Below, in pieces: positions 16,425-23,468 of a DNA stretch of 27,988 bases (the stretch's first letter is position 1; each line of letters begins with the position of its first letter). A program made the position numbers and the translations under genes. Below the pieces are notes generated by a model. It was not told where the DNA came from. It did no database searches and saw nothing but the letters and a program-made list of their open reading frames with translations. Where the stretch lies: positions 1 through 27,988 of the IMG/VR virus record IMGVR_UViG_3300046167_000349; one strand, given 5' to 3'. This DNA comes from a virus.

Positions 16425-16800
16425 AGTAAATACAGTAGTAAAAGGCGAAAGTTTTAGACTACCTGACGGAGTTACTATGAATAAATACACAGTAACATTC
16501 GCTAACGGACATAACCCTAATGTTTATTCTCCTAAGGAATTGACATTTAATGAAGGGGATGAAGTTGAGTATGATTTAGACCAAAATAAAAACAAGGCTA
16601 AAATACTTGGTAAGAAAAGTAGTGTAGCACCACCTGCTACTAAAAACAACTATTCTAATCCTAAAGATGATGTACAGAAATACATTATAAGACAAAGCAG
16701 CTTAAATAGAGCAACTGACTTGTATGCAGGGAAAGAAATAAATACAACTGAAATAATAAATTTAGCACGTACATTTGAAAACTACGTGTTTAACGGATAA
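16408..16800 (+). CDS. Hypothetical replication-region protein (possibly ssDNA-binding)
   Basis: A 130-residue protein. Residues 1-65 are beta-rich with alternating strands (KYTVTFANGH, FNEGDEVEYDLD), like a small OB-type fold. A polar linker follows (70-90), then a helical C-terminal segment with KYIIRQSSLNRATDLYAG and INLARTFENYVFNG. The IIRQSSL...A plus ARTFENYV pattern recurs in proteins of Bacteroidota phages placed next to SSB or helicase genes. Binding of single-stranded DNA is plausible but not shown. It starts inside the gene before it and is followed after 11 nt by an SSB-tailed gene. Confidence 0.75.
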   Translation: MIYTSKVNTVVKGESFRLPDGVTMNKYTVTFANGHNPNVYSPKELTFNEGDEVEYDLDQNKNKAKILGKKSSVAPPATKNNYSNPKDDVQKYIIRQSSLNRATDLYAGKEINTTEIINLARTFENYVFNG

Positions 16801-16811
16801 AAATAAATATT

Positions 16812-17078
16812 ATGACTAAAACTTGGGTAGACGGATTGAGAATATTCGACAACAAACAGGAATGGATAGTTTGCGACATTAAAATAAATGCAGACGAGAT
16901 GATAAATTGGATTAACCAAAATAGAGCAAACGTCAACGAACGTGGTTCTATTCCGATTACGATAGCTAAAAGTGAGAAAGGATTGTACTCAATGCTTAAC
17001 ACTTATGAAGTACAGAAGTCAAAGGAAGTTACAACAGCACAACATTCTCCTGACAGAGAAGCAGATTTGCCTTTCTAA
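16812..17078 (+). CDS. Small protein with SSB-like C-terminal tip (DLPF)
   Basis: An 88-residue protein. The body begins MTKTWVDGLRIFDNK, followed by a segment with IKINADEMINWIN. The last residues are DREADLPF, matching the acidic, Phe-terminated tip of bacterial SSB (D/E-rich then IPF or LPF), which recruits helicases, nucleases and polymerase subunits. The body is shorter than SSB (usual length above 110) and has no clear OB fold, so it may mimic the SSB tip or be a small SSB-like protein. Its stop overlaps the start of the helicase gene (TAATG), consistent with working together with it. Confidence 0.75.
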   Translation: MTKTWVDGLRIFDNKQEWIVCDIKINADEMINWINQNRANVNERGSIPITIAKSEKGLYSMLNTYEVQKSKEVTTAQHSPDREADLPF

Positions 17079-17989
17079 TGCTTATACAGCTAGACAATCA
17101 CATAAAGAAGTTAGACGAATACCGAGCAGGGACTTTGAAAACAGGTCTCCGCTTGGGTATTCCTAGACTTGATGAACACTTTAGGTTTAAGTATGGGGAT
17201 TTTAATATCATACTAGGACACGCAAACGTAGGGAAAACATCTCTAGTCCTGTACCTAATGACACTATACGCTATGAAGCACGGCATTAAATGGCTTGTGT
17301 TTAGTAGTGAGAATGAGCCTTATTCTATTATAAGAAAAATAGTAGAATTTAGAGAGGGCAAACCAATAAACAAAATAGAGGAGACACACTACAAGGAGCA
17401 AGTAAAGTGGATTAACGAACACTTTAAATTTATTGATGGTTCAAAGCTATACACTTACAAATCACTACTAGATTTAGCACAACACGTGAAGAAGGCTTGG
17501 GATTATCAGGGGTTTTTATTAGACCCTTACAACTCACTAAACAAAGACAAAGATGTACTAAAGGGTATATCAGGACACGAGTACGATTACCAAGCAACAA
17601 GCGAGATACGAATATTCTGCAAAGAGAATAACATAAGTACTTGGGTTTGTACACACGCTGCTACACAAAGTTTAAGGGAAAGACACCATAAAGGACACTT
17701 TTATGAAGGACATCCTATACCACCTAGTGCAGCATCAGTTGAAGGTGGAGGTAAGTTTGTAAATAGGTGTGATAACTTTTTAGTGATACACAGATACATA
17801 TACCATCCTGCTGATTGGATGTATTCACACTTGCACATTAAGAAGATTAAAGACGTAGACACAGGTGGCAGACCTACACCAATGGAAGACCCTATTAGAC
17901 TAGAAAGCGTATTAAATAACGTAGGCTTTAACATAGAGGGTAAGAACCCTATACAATATCCTAAACGTGAGCAAATAGAATTACTGTGA
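17078..17989 (+). CDS. DnaB/RecA-type replicative helicase or ATPase
   Basis: A 303-residue RecA-fold ATPase without a primase domain. Walker A is GHANVGKT (47-54), with the preceding LGIPRLDEHFRFKYGDFNIILG; Walker B is FLLDP (146-150, D149). VFSSENEP (74-81) fits the helicase motif after Walker A. VCTHAATQ and SAASVEGGGKFVNRCDNFLVIHR fit the sensor and motif 3-4 regions of DnaB/Twinkle-like proteins. It would unwind DNA at the phage fork or act as a loader. It is short for DnaB (about 450) and lacks the N-terminal domain. It overlaps the SSB-tailed gene and the SET gene, so the three are co-translated. Confidence 0.85.
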   Translation: MLIQLDNHIKKLDEYRAGTLKTGLRLGIPRLDEHFRFKYGDFNIILGHANVGKTSLVLYLMTLYAMKHGIKWLVFSSENEPYSIIRKIVEFREGKPINKIEETHYKEQVKWINEHFKFIDGSKLYTYKSLLDLAQHVKKAWDYQGFLLDPYNSLNKDKDVLKGISGHEYDYQATSEIRIFCKENNISTWVCTHAATQSLRERHHKGHFYEGHPIPPSAASVEGGGKFVNRCDNFLVIHRYIYHPADWMYSHLHIKKIKDVDTGGRPTPMEDPIRLESVLNNVGFNIEGKNPIQYPKREQIELL

Positions 17990-18303
17990 ATTTCAAAAAT
18001 ACATACAGACCTTTACCAAAAAGCCTTACTATTAAAAAGTCAGGTATAGATGGTTTAGGTTTGTTTGCTATTGATGATATTGAAATAAGCACAGAACTAG
18101 GCATTACACATATAGACCTTTGGGATAATTGGATAAGAACACCATTAGGGGGGTTTATAAATCATTCTACATATCCAAACTGTTATATTAAAGAAATAAT
18201 TAAACAAGATAAAAAGTGTAGAGTTTTATATACTTTGCGAGATATAAATAAAAAAGAAGAACTTACAGTTTATTACAAAATAAAAGAGTATATTAACCAT
18301 TAA
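17986..18303 (+). CDS. SET-domain protein (putative lysine methyltransferase)
   Basis: A 105-residue protein starting at GTG, overlapping the helicase stop (GTGA). It is a compact SET domain. Seen: GLGLFA (23-28), TELGITHI (36-43), FINHSTYPNC (57-66) with the SAM-binding NHS triplet, and EELTVYY (91-97) in the position of the usual ELTxDY. SET enzymes transfer methyl groups from SAM to lysines. The length is close to the smallest known viral SET proteins. Pre-SET and post-SET cysteines are missing. The target is unknown; its place beside helicase and sigma-like genes suggests a replication or transcription protein, phage or host. Confidence 0.85.
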   Translation: MNFKNTYRPLPKSLTIKKSGIDGLGLFAIDDIEISTELGITHIDLWDNWIRTPLGGFINHSTYPNCYIKEIIKQDKKCRVLYTLRDINKKEELTVYYKIKEYINH

Positions 18304-18312
18304 ACAACCACA

Positions 18313-18810
18313 TTGATAACCGACATATTAACAAGCAAACACAATAAATGGATAAGTTATTGCCGTAGTTGGGGGTGTAACCCTGACACATCAGAGGATT
18401 TAGTACAAGAGATGTATCTTAAACTCCTAGTGCTTATACAGAACGGTATAGATATCTCGTATAAAGACGATATAAACGACTATTATATTTATAAGGTGCT
18501 TCGTAGTATGTTTTTAGATTTATGTCGTAAGGAGCAACGTACACAAGTTGTAGACCTAACAGACGATTACATAAAACACTTAATAGAAGAAAAGACAAAG
18601 GTAGAGTTAGAAGATGAAAAGATATTTGAAGAAGCCTTTGACAAAGTAAACCAAGCACTAAATGAGATGCATTGGTACGACAAAAAGGTATTTGAACTTG
18701 TACAGGACACTAACAATATATCAGCACTATCTAGGGAAACTAACATAGAGTATAGAAGCCTTTACAATACCTATCAGAAAGTTAAACGCAAAATAAAAGA
18801 GAAATTATGA
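18313..18810 (+). CDS. Sigma-70-like factor 1
   Basis: A 165-residue protein starting at TTG 18313. Residues about 10-76 fit sigma region 2 (WISYCRSWGCNPDTSEDLVQ, then EMYLKLL and YIYKVLRSMFLDLCRKEQR). Residues about 115-160 fit a region-4-like helix-turn-helix (FELVQDTNNISALSRETNIE, then YRSLYNTYQKVKRK). Length and layout are those of ECF-type sigma factors. It would direct RNA polymerase to phage promoters. The next gene overlaps its stop (ATGA) and is a paralogue. An anti-sigma factor is not seen. Alternatively it is a DNA-binding regulator derived from a sigma factor. Confidence 0.8.
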   Translation: MITDILTSKHNKWISYCRSWGCNPDTSEDLVQEMYLKLLVLIQNGIDISYKDDINDYYIYKVLRSMFLDLCRKEQRTQVVDLTDDYIKHLIEEKTKVELEDEKIFEEAFDKVNQALNEMHWYDKKVFELVQDTNNISALSRETNIEYRSLYNTYQKVKRKIKEKL

Positions 18811-19385
18811 TTGAACAAATATATAGAGATAGAAAAAAATGGTTAAGAATTGCAATGAGTTTTGGATTAAACAAACAAGACGCTGAAGATGTATTAAGCC
18901 ATATGTATTTAAAAATTTATCAAAAATTAAAAAAAGGTTATGATATATCTTACGAAGATGGTTATAATCATATGTATGTATATAAAGTTATTAAGTCAAA
19001 GTATATAGATTTATATAGAAAAAAACGAAGAATAAAAACTATGCTTTCTATGCGATTTGACAATGATGGGGATGTAGTTTTTTTACATAGTGATGGTCAA
19101 AGGCATATGAAAACAAAGCCTAAAAAAATTAGAGCAGAAAAAAATTTAGATTATGATTTATTTAGCAATGAATACAAAAAAATACTTAATAAATTAAAAA
19201 ACAACAAAAACAGTAGTTTATACAAATTACAGCAACACGTACACTATTTTGAAGAAATAAACAATATGGAAAAACCAAGCTTTACAAATTATTGTAAATT
19301 AAATAATGTAAAATACAGGGAGGTATATAACGGTTACCATATAGTTAAAGATATTTTAAAAAATGAAATGTTAGAATTAATATGA
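18807..19385 (+). CDS. Sigma-70-like factor 2, tandem paralogue
   Basis: A 192-residue protein with an ATGA overlap to the first sigma-like gene. Region 2 is clearly related to the first copy: W, then G, then DAEDVLSHMYLKIY and GYDISYEDG, YVYKVIKSKYIDLYRKKRR. The middle (80-130) is a lysine-rich insertion that copy 1 lacks. The C-terminus (about 160-190, NYCKLNNVKYREVYNGYH) aligns with the region 4 helix of copy 1. Codons are more AT-rich than those of copy 1, so one copy may have been acquired separately. It may recognise a different promoter or replace copy 1 later in infection. Confidence 0.75.
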   Translation: MIEQIYRDRKKWLRIAMSFGLNKQDAEDVLSHMYLKIYQKLKKGYDISYEDGYNHMYVYKVIKSKYIDLYRKKRRIKTMLSMRFDNDGDVVFLHSDGQRHMKTKPKKIRAEKNLDYDLFSNEYKKILNKLKNNKNSSLYKLQQHVHYFEEINNMEKPSFTNYCKLNNVKYREVYNGYHIVKDILKNEMLELI

Positions 19386-19786
19386 CTAATAAATTTGAAC
19401 AGGACTTAAAGAATGGTCAAGAGTATGAGAAGAAAGCCTTGTTGCTTATTCAGGAAAAATACCCTAATGCCTACATAATAGACGGTTACTGTTTAGATTG
19501 GGATATATATATTCCTGAATTAAAAATAGGTGTTGAAGTTAAAAGCGATGCGCAATATAAAGTAACAGGTAATTTCTATGTAGAGTATTTTTGTAACGGT
19601 AAGCCAAGTGGTATCTCTACTACAAAGGCTGACATATATTATATATATTTAGATAAACTTTATATAGTTAAAACAGAAGATTTAAAAGCAAAATGCAGAA
19701 AATACATAAACACAGATAGAGATAAAAAAGGTGGAGATAATATGGCTAGTAAAGGAATTATACTACCAATAAATGAGTTATTATGA
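19382..19786 (+). CDS. PD-(D/E)XK-type nuclease
   Basis: A 134-residue protein of restriction-endonuclease fold. Candidate catalytic residues are D41 (WDIYIP), and E52 and K54 (GVEVKSD), followed by FYVEYFCNGKPSGISTTKAD (65-84), a strand and loop often seen in this fold. It could be a Holliday junction resolvase-like or DNA repair nuclease. It overlaps the second sigma-like gene (ATGA) and the next micro-gene. The C-terminal 20 residues are flexible (KKGGDNMASKG). Activity is inferred from motif only. Confidence 0.75.
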   Translation: MTNKFEQDLKNGQEYEKKALLLIQEKYPNAYIIDGYCLDWDIYIPELKIGVEVKSDAQYKVTGNFYVEYFCNGKPSGISTTKADIYYIYLDKLYIVKTEDLKAKCRKYINTDRDKKGGDNMASKGIILPINELL

Positions 19787-19908
19787 GATTAGGAGATTTA
19801 GTATATTACATTACAAAGTACACAGGTATAAGATATGTTTACAAAAAGATATATCCTGACTGTGGGTGTGATGACCGTAGAAAGAAGTGGAACGACATAG
19901 AACTATAA
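19783..19908 (+). CDS. Small Cys-containing protein (CGCDDR type)
   Basis: A 41-residue ORF with ATGA overlap to the nuclease gene. It reads RLGDLVYYITKYTGIRYVY, then PDCGCDDRRKKWNDIEL. The LGD...ITK.TGI...DCGCD.R pattern is one I recognise from tiny proteins of many flavobacterial phages, so it is a real gene despite its size. Function unknown; the Cys pair may bind a metal. Confidence 0.75.
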   Translation: MRLGDLVYYITKYTGIRYVYKKIYPDCGCDDRRKKWNDIEL

Positions 19909-19909
19909 T

Positions 19910-20131
19910 ATGCCAAAAGGAAAAATGAGCCAACACCAAGTATCACAATGGCAGGTGTTTCTTGCTACACTTGGAAACAAACTAACAAACGAGCAGTATA
20001 AATTTGTATGTGAGGTACACGCTGATTTATTTGCACACCCTTACCACGAGCCTTGTACGTGCAGCCCAAAACGTATAAAAGAATGGATAGCACAAATAAC
20101 AAGGATATATGAAACTGGACTTAATACATAG
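19910..20131 (+). CDS. Hypothetical small protein with CTC motif
   Basis: A 73-residue protein one base after the gene before it. It has a basic, Gln-rich N-terminus (KGKMSQHQVSQWQ), a helix, and HPYHEPCTCSPKRIKEWIAQI. The PCTCSPK segment may bind a metal through Cys and His (H, C, C). It shares 23 bases with the next gene. Function unknown. Confidence 0.7.
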   Translation: MPKGKMSQHQVSQWQVFLATLGNKLTNEQYKFVCEVHADLFAHPYHEPCTCSPKRIKEWIAQITRIYETGLNT

Positions 20132-20522
20132 TTTTGAGAAAGCCCTAGTTACTGCACTTAACCTTGATGGTTGGAGGCTGGTACATACAGGAGAAACAAA
20201 TTTACCATACGATGCACAGGGAATAAGTCCGAAAGGACACAAGGCTGTAATCGAAATGAAATTCCGAGATAAGTACTATGAAACCAAAATACTAGAGGTT
20301 GGTAAGTATAACAATCTTATGAAGATGGATAGCGATATTCAGAAGTTTTACTTTGTAAATGACCCTAAAGGAAACTATATGTTTTGGCTAAATGACTTAA
20401 AGGATTTAAAGAAGGAAGAACTGTATTGTCCTAAAACTACAATGTGGAACACCAACAAACAAAATAAAAGTGTATATTTGTTACAAGAGAAACAAGCTAT
20501 AATAACAAACATATATGAATAA
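20109..20522 (+). CDS. Second PD-(D/E)XK-type nuclease
   Basis: A 137-residue protein. The motif D35 (PYDAQG), E49, K51 (AVIEMKFR) with a following KILEVGKYNNLM fits the PD-(D/E)XK core of Holliday junction resolvase-like or repair nucleases. The N-terminal helix HSFEKALVTALNLDGW is typical of the fold. It overlaps the gene before it and, by ATGAATAA, the next micro-gene. It is not obviously a copy of the nuclease at 19382, as only the motif is shared. Confidence 0.75.
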   Translation: MKLDLIHSFEKALVTALNLDGWRLVHTGETNLPYDAQGISPKGHKAVIEMKFRDKYYETKILEVGKYNNLMKMDSDIQKFYFVNDPKGNYMFWLNDLKDLKKEELYCPKTTMWNTNKQNKSVYLLQEKQAIITNIYE

Positions 20523-20667
20523 TAAAGATTTTATTGCTATGAGTTGGGAAGAACGCATAGACTATTTTAGAGGTGTAGGGTTAAGAACTACATTTAATAT
20601 TGCTATGGATGATGACCATCCCTTATGCATAGATGCAAACGATTACCTAGACGAAAAGAATGAATAA
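20515..20667 (+). CDS. Small acidic protein
   Basis: A 50-residue ORF that overlaps the nuclease stop. It has MSWEERIDYFRGVGLR and an acidic end (DANDYLDEKNE). The last 8 bases overlap the next micro-gene. Conserved function unknown. Confidence 0.6.
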   Translation: MNNKDFIAMSWEERIDYFRGVGLRTTFNIAMDDDHPLCIDANDYLDEKNE

Positions 20668-20794
20668 GAAACGAGCAAGTCAATCAGCAAGAATACAAGA
20701 ACTAGAACAGCATATAGTTAAAATATATATGATACTAGAACAAGTAGTAGAACAGCTAAAAAACAAGGATGAACAGGGAACTACTAAAACTTAA
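20660..20794 (+). CDS. Coiled-coil micro-protein
   Basis: A 44-residue ORF: a basic start (NKKRASQSARIQELEQ) followed by a heptad helix (IYMILEQVVEQLKN). It overlaps both neighbours. The RIxELE...L..L pattern is common for small phage coiled coils. Function unknown. Confidence 0.6.
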   Translation: MNKKRASQSARIQELEQHIVKIYMILEQVVEQLKNKDEQGTTKT

Positions 20795-21044
20795 ATTTCA
20801 AGGAGATTTTACAGCAGCTTCACACATTATACAGAAGTGGTTAGAGAAAAGCCCTGACAACAAAGAACTGAAACACGTTACAGAGTATTTGACAAACTCC
20901 TATATTTATGCAACAGCTTGTGAGATGCAAATAAAAGAAGCCAATGCAATCATAAACAGATTAAGAGAGAAGCGAGATAAGTATAAAGACCTTGCAGACG
21001 ATTACAAAGAACTATACGAGAAACTACAAGAGAAAACATTATAA
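20769..21044 (+). CDS. Hypothetical helical protein
   Basis: A 91-residue, mostly helical protein. Residues 1-45 resemble a short helical hairpin (GDFTAASHIIQKWLEKSPDN), and residues 50-91 are a charged coiled coil (REKRDKYKDLADDYKELYEK). It overlaps the previous micro-gene by 26 bases and is 14 nt upstream of the exonuclease gene. A helper of the exonuclease is possible by position. Confidence 0.65.
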   Translation: MNRELLKLKFQGDFTAASHIIQKWLEKSPDNKELKHVTEYLTNSYIYATACEMQIKEANAIINRLREKRDKYKDLADDYKELYEKLQEKTL

Positions 21045-21058
21045 CAAACATATAGATT

Positions 21059-21829
21059 ATGATAACATTACTAAACGGAGAGAAGTGGGATAGGCAAGAG
21101 TTACTATCTAAAATGGATGATGATAGCTTTTACTATGGGCATTTAGGTAAACACGCATTAAGTAGCAGCAGCATTAAATTGTTACAGACAAGCCCAAAAA
21201 AATATCACTACATTACAAAGTACAGCAAGAACGAAACTTCACCTGCTTTACGTGCAGGGCATTTATTCCACACAGCTATACTAGAGCCTGAAAAATACAG
21301 CGAGATAAAATTCATAGACGTACAAAGTAGAAACGCTAAAAAGTTTAAGGAAGCAGTAGAGGAGTATGGAGAATGTTTTACAGCAAAAGAGCGTAGCGAA
21401 AACGAGAGGTTAATAGATGCTTTCTTTAAGAACGAACAAGCCTTGCAACTTATTACTGATTGCCAAACAGAAGTACCTGCTATTGGCAATATAGATATGA
21501 TGCCATTTAGAGGCAAAGCAGATGTATTAGGTAAGCAAGGTATAGTAGATTTAAAAACTACAACCGACATACGAGCATTCCCCTATTCAGCTAAAAAATA
21601 CGGTTATGATATACAAGTGTACATATACTGCCAACTATTTAACATACCTTATACAGAGTTTACATTTATAGCTTTAGACAAAGGCACACTAGACATAGCG
21701 ATATACGATGTATCAGAGGACTTCTATTTAGAGGGGGAACGCAAAACACTAGAAGCAATAGACAGATACAAGATGTTCTTCATAGAAGATGCAGACCTAG
21801 ATAGTTATACATTAAGAGGCACATTATGA
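21059..21829 (+). CDS. PD-(D/E)XK exonuclease, RecE/DUF3799-like
   Basis: A 256-residue protein of the phage-type RecB-like exonuclease group. Seen: SSSSIKLLQTSPKKYHY (35-51), LRAGHLFHTAILEPE (64-78), the catalytic set D155 (RGKADVL), D164 and K166 (IVDLKTTTD), and the QxxxY motif Q186-Y190 (YDIQVYIYC). It would chew 5' ends for recombination or replication repair. No annealing partner of the RecT or Beta type was recognised nearby, although the protein at 16408 is a candidate ssDNA binder. It overlaps the next gene by ATGATG. Confidence 0.85.
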   Translation: MITLLNGEKWDRQELLSKMDDDSFYYGHLGKHALSSSSIKLLQTSPKKYHYITKYSKNETSPALRAGHLFHTAILEPEKYSEIKFIDVQSRNAKKFKEAVEEYGECFTAKERSENERLIDAFFKNEQALQLITDCQTEVPAIGNIDMMPFRGKADVLGKQGIVDLKTTTDIRAFPYSAKKYGYDIQVYIYCQLFNIPYTEFTFIALDKGTLDIAIYDVSEDFYLEGERKTLEAIDRYKMFFIEDADLDSYTLRGTL

Positions 21830-22647
21830 TGAATATACATATATACACAAGAGACGAAAAAGCTAAAATAAAAATTAACAATACAGATTGGGTTTTTAAA
21901 AGCGAAAGAGGAAAAAACCTTGAGCAATCTATTATTGAATTTAATAAAACATTTAAAGAGTATGCTCACCATTATTTAGGTACAGATTTAAACAATAAAT
22001 ACACTCAATCAAGTATTGATGAATTAGAGTGTACATTGCTTATTGACCATATTTTAACTAAAAAAGATTTCGAAGATAATATAGGATGGTATGTGGAAAA
22101 AAACATTGAGGAGTGTTATTTTTATCAAGATGAGTATAGGAATGTAATTTTAGACCACATTCATTCTAGTGATGATTTTAAAACGAAAAGATTTTGGGCT
22201 GAACATTATAACAATCTTCGTTTAGGTTCTTTGGATAGTTTTTTAAGAGATTTTTACTTTTATAGTAAAGTTAAAAAAAAGTTATACTCTGAAAACTATG
22301 TAGATTTAGTTAAATATGATGAATATATTATATATCAAAACGAATACGTAAAGAAGTTAGTAGCTAAAAAACCGAAAGTTAAAAAGGTTAAAAAAAATAA
22401 TACTAAAAATAAAAAAACTTATATTCTTAAAGATAATAATACAGGTTATTACAAGATAGGTAAATCAATAAACCCATTAAATAGGGAGAAAACATTGCAG
22501 TCAGAAAAACCTACATACCAAATGATTAAGATTTTTGATAAAGATGTAGAATATGAATTACATAAAAAATATAATAATCAAAGGCAAAGAGGGGAATGGT
22601 TTAACCTAAATAATACACAAGTTAAATACATATGCACACACTATTAG
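21826..22647 (+). CDS. GIY-YIG (T5orf172/MUG113-type) protein
   Basis: A 273-residue protein. Residues about 1-180 are an unknown helical domain. A lysine-rich linker follows (about 183-200, KKPKVKKVKKNNTKNKK). The C-terminal part (199-273) has YILKDNNTGYYKIGKSINPL, then ELHKKYNNQRQRGEWFNL, which fits T5orf172, a GIY-YIG nuclease subgroup. It is more AT-rich in codons than its neighbours and breaks the run of recombination genes, which suggests late arrival, perhaps as a selfish or homing-type nuclease gene. The target is unknown. Confidence 0.8.
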   Translation: MMNIHIYTRDEKAKIKINNTDWVFKSERGKNLEQSIIEFNKTFKEYAHHYLGTDLNNKYTQSSIDELECTLLIDHILTKKDFEDNIGWYVEKNIEECYFYQDEYRNVILDHIHSSDDFKTKRFWAEHYNNLRLGSLDSFLRDFYFYSKVKKKLYSENYVDLVKYDEYIIYQNEYVKKLVAKKPKVKKVKKNNTKNKKTYILKDNNTGYYKIGKSINPLNREKTLQSEKPTYQMIKIFDKDVEYELHKKYNNQRQRGEWFNLNNTQVKYICTHY

Positions 22648-22648
22648 T

Positions 22649-22783
22649 ATGAAACGATTTATAAGCGATATGGAAACCATACAACTAGCAATTAAGCTAG
22701 GAGATTATGAAGATGCTTTACAAATGCTACAAGAGGTTAAAGAAGAAATGATTATATTAGATGCTTTAAACTATGATGCGTAA
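22649..22783 (+). CDS. Small helical protein
   Basis: A 44-residue ORF one base after the GIY-YIG stop. It is a charged helical hairpin (LAIKLGDYEDALQMLQEVKE). The last 11 bases overlap the next ORF. Function unknown. Confidence 0.55.
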   Translation: MKRFISDMETIQLAIKLGDYEDALQMLQEVKEEMIILDALNYDA

Positions 22784-22952
22784 GACTACACTAATAAAAA
22801 GTTATGCCTACTTTAAAGGCGAACTACAAAGAGCATACGAAAACACAAACGAGAAACTAATAAACTATTATACAGATGAAATACAAAAACTTCTTACTAA
22901 ATACTACACAAAGAAACAGGGAGAACATACAACATCTAAAAACTTTGATTGA
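22773..22952 (+). CDS. Small protein upstream of the DnaA-like gene
   Basis: A 59-residue ORF, with ATGATG inside the end of the gene before it. It is helical and lysine-rich (RKTTLIKSYAYFKGELQRAY, then KLLTKYYTKKQGE). It overlaps the DnaA-like gene by 77 bases in another frame, more than other overlaps here, so its end may be misjudged. Function unknown. Confidence 0.5.
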   Translation: MMRKTTLIKSYAYFKGELQRAYENTNEKLINYYTDEIQKLLTKYYTKKQGEHTTSKNFD

Positions 22953-23376
22953 GAAGCAAACAGGAAAAGACATAACAATAAACACTAGACACAGAGAAAT
23001 AGTATTTGCAAGAAAGATATACTACAAGATACTTACCCTAACTACCAAGATGAGTTACAAGTCTATTGGAGATACACTAGGGCAGACACACGCAACTGTA
23101 ATACACGCACTAAACAACTTTGATTGGGATTATAACCATAACCCTGCATTTAAAGAGGCATACGATAGGGTATACAACTTGTACACTAAAAAGGGTACTG
23201 TTGCTACTGTTGAAACAATGGTGTACGAAAACAGAGTACTAGAAGAAAAGATAGTTGAACTAAAAGGTCAGATAGACGAATTGAGAAACGAGTTAAAAGA
23301 AACACGTAGAAACAATATAAGACCTAGAAACCAAGAAGCAACTATATACAACGCATCAGAAACAGTAATACTATGA
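22876..23376 (+). CDS. DnaA domain-IV-like DNA-binding protein
   Basis: A 166-residue protein without the AAA+ part of DnaA. Residues about 34-85 fit DnaA domain IV: RHREIVFARKIYYKIL, then MSYKSIGDTLGQTHATVIHAL, with THATVIHA in place of the DnaA signature DHTTVLHA. The C-terminal half is a coiled coil (about 115-155, VLEEKIVELKGQIDELRNEL). It could mark a phage origin and recruit the helicase at 17078, or block host initiation by competing for DnaA boxes. It is the last large early gene before two membrane micro-genes and the terminase block. Confidence 0.85.
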   Translation: MKYKNFLLNTTQRNRENIQHLKTLIEKQTGKDITINTRHREIVFARKIYYKILTLTTKMSYKSIGDTLGQTHATVIHALNNFDWDYNHNPAFKEAYDRVYNLYTKKGTVATVETMVYENRVLEEKIVELKGQIDELRNELKETRRNNIRPRNQEATIYNASETVIL

Positions 23377-23468
23377 AAAAAGCAATACACATAATAGCAA
23401 TTATATGGGCTGCCTTTCTAACAATAGGAGTAATAGGTGGAGCGATTGAAATAATAATAAACTTATGA
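23373..23468 (+). CDS. Single-span membrane micro-protein 1
   Basis: A 31-residue ORF that overlaps the DnaA-like stop (ATGA). After MKKA it is nearly all hydrophobic (IHIIAIIWAAFLTIGVIGG), so one membrane span is expected. The next micro-gene starts in its stop. Function unknown. Confidence 0.6.
   Translation: MKKAIHIIAIIWAAFLTIGVIGGAIEIIINL

Noticed and set aside
16972-17166. Plus-strand open frame across the SSB-tailed and helicase gene junction
   Set aside because: It overlaps two supported genes in a third frame and its composition is typical of a shadow.
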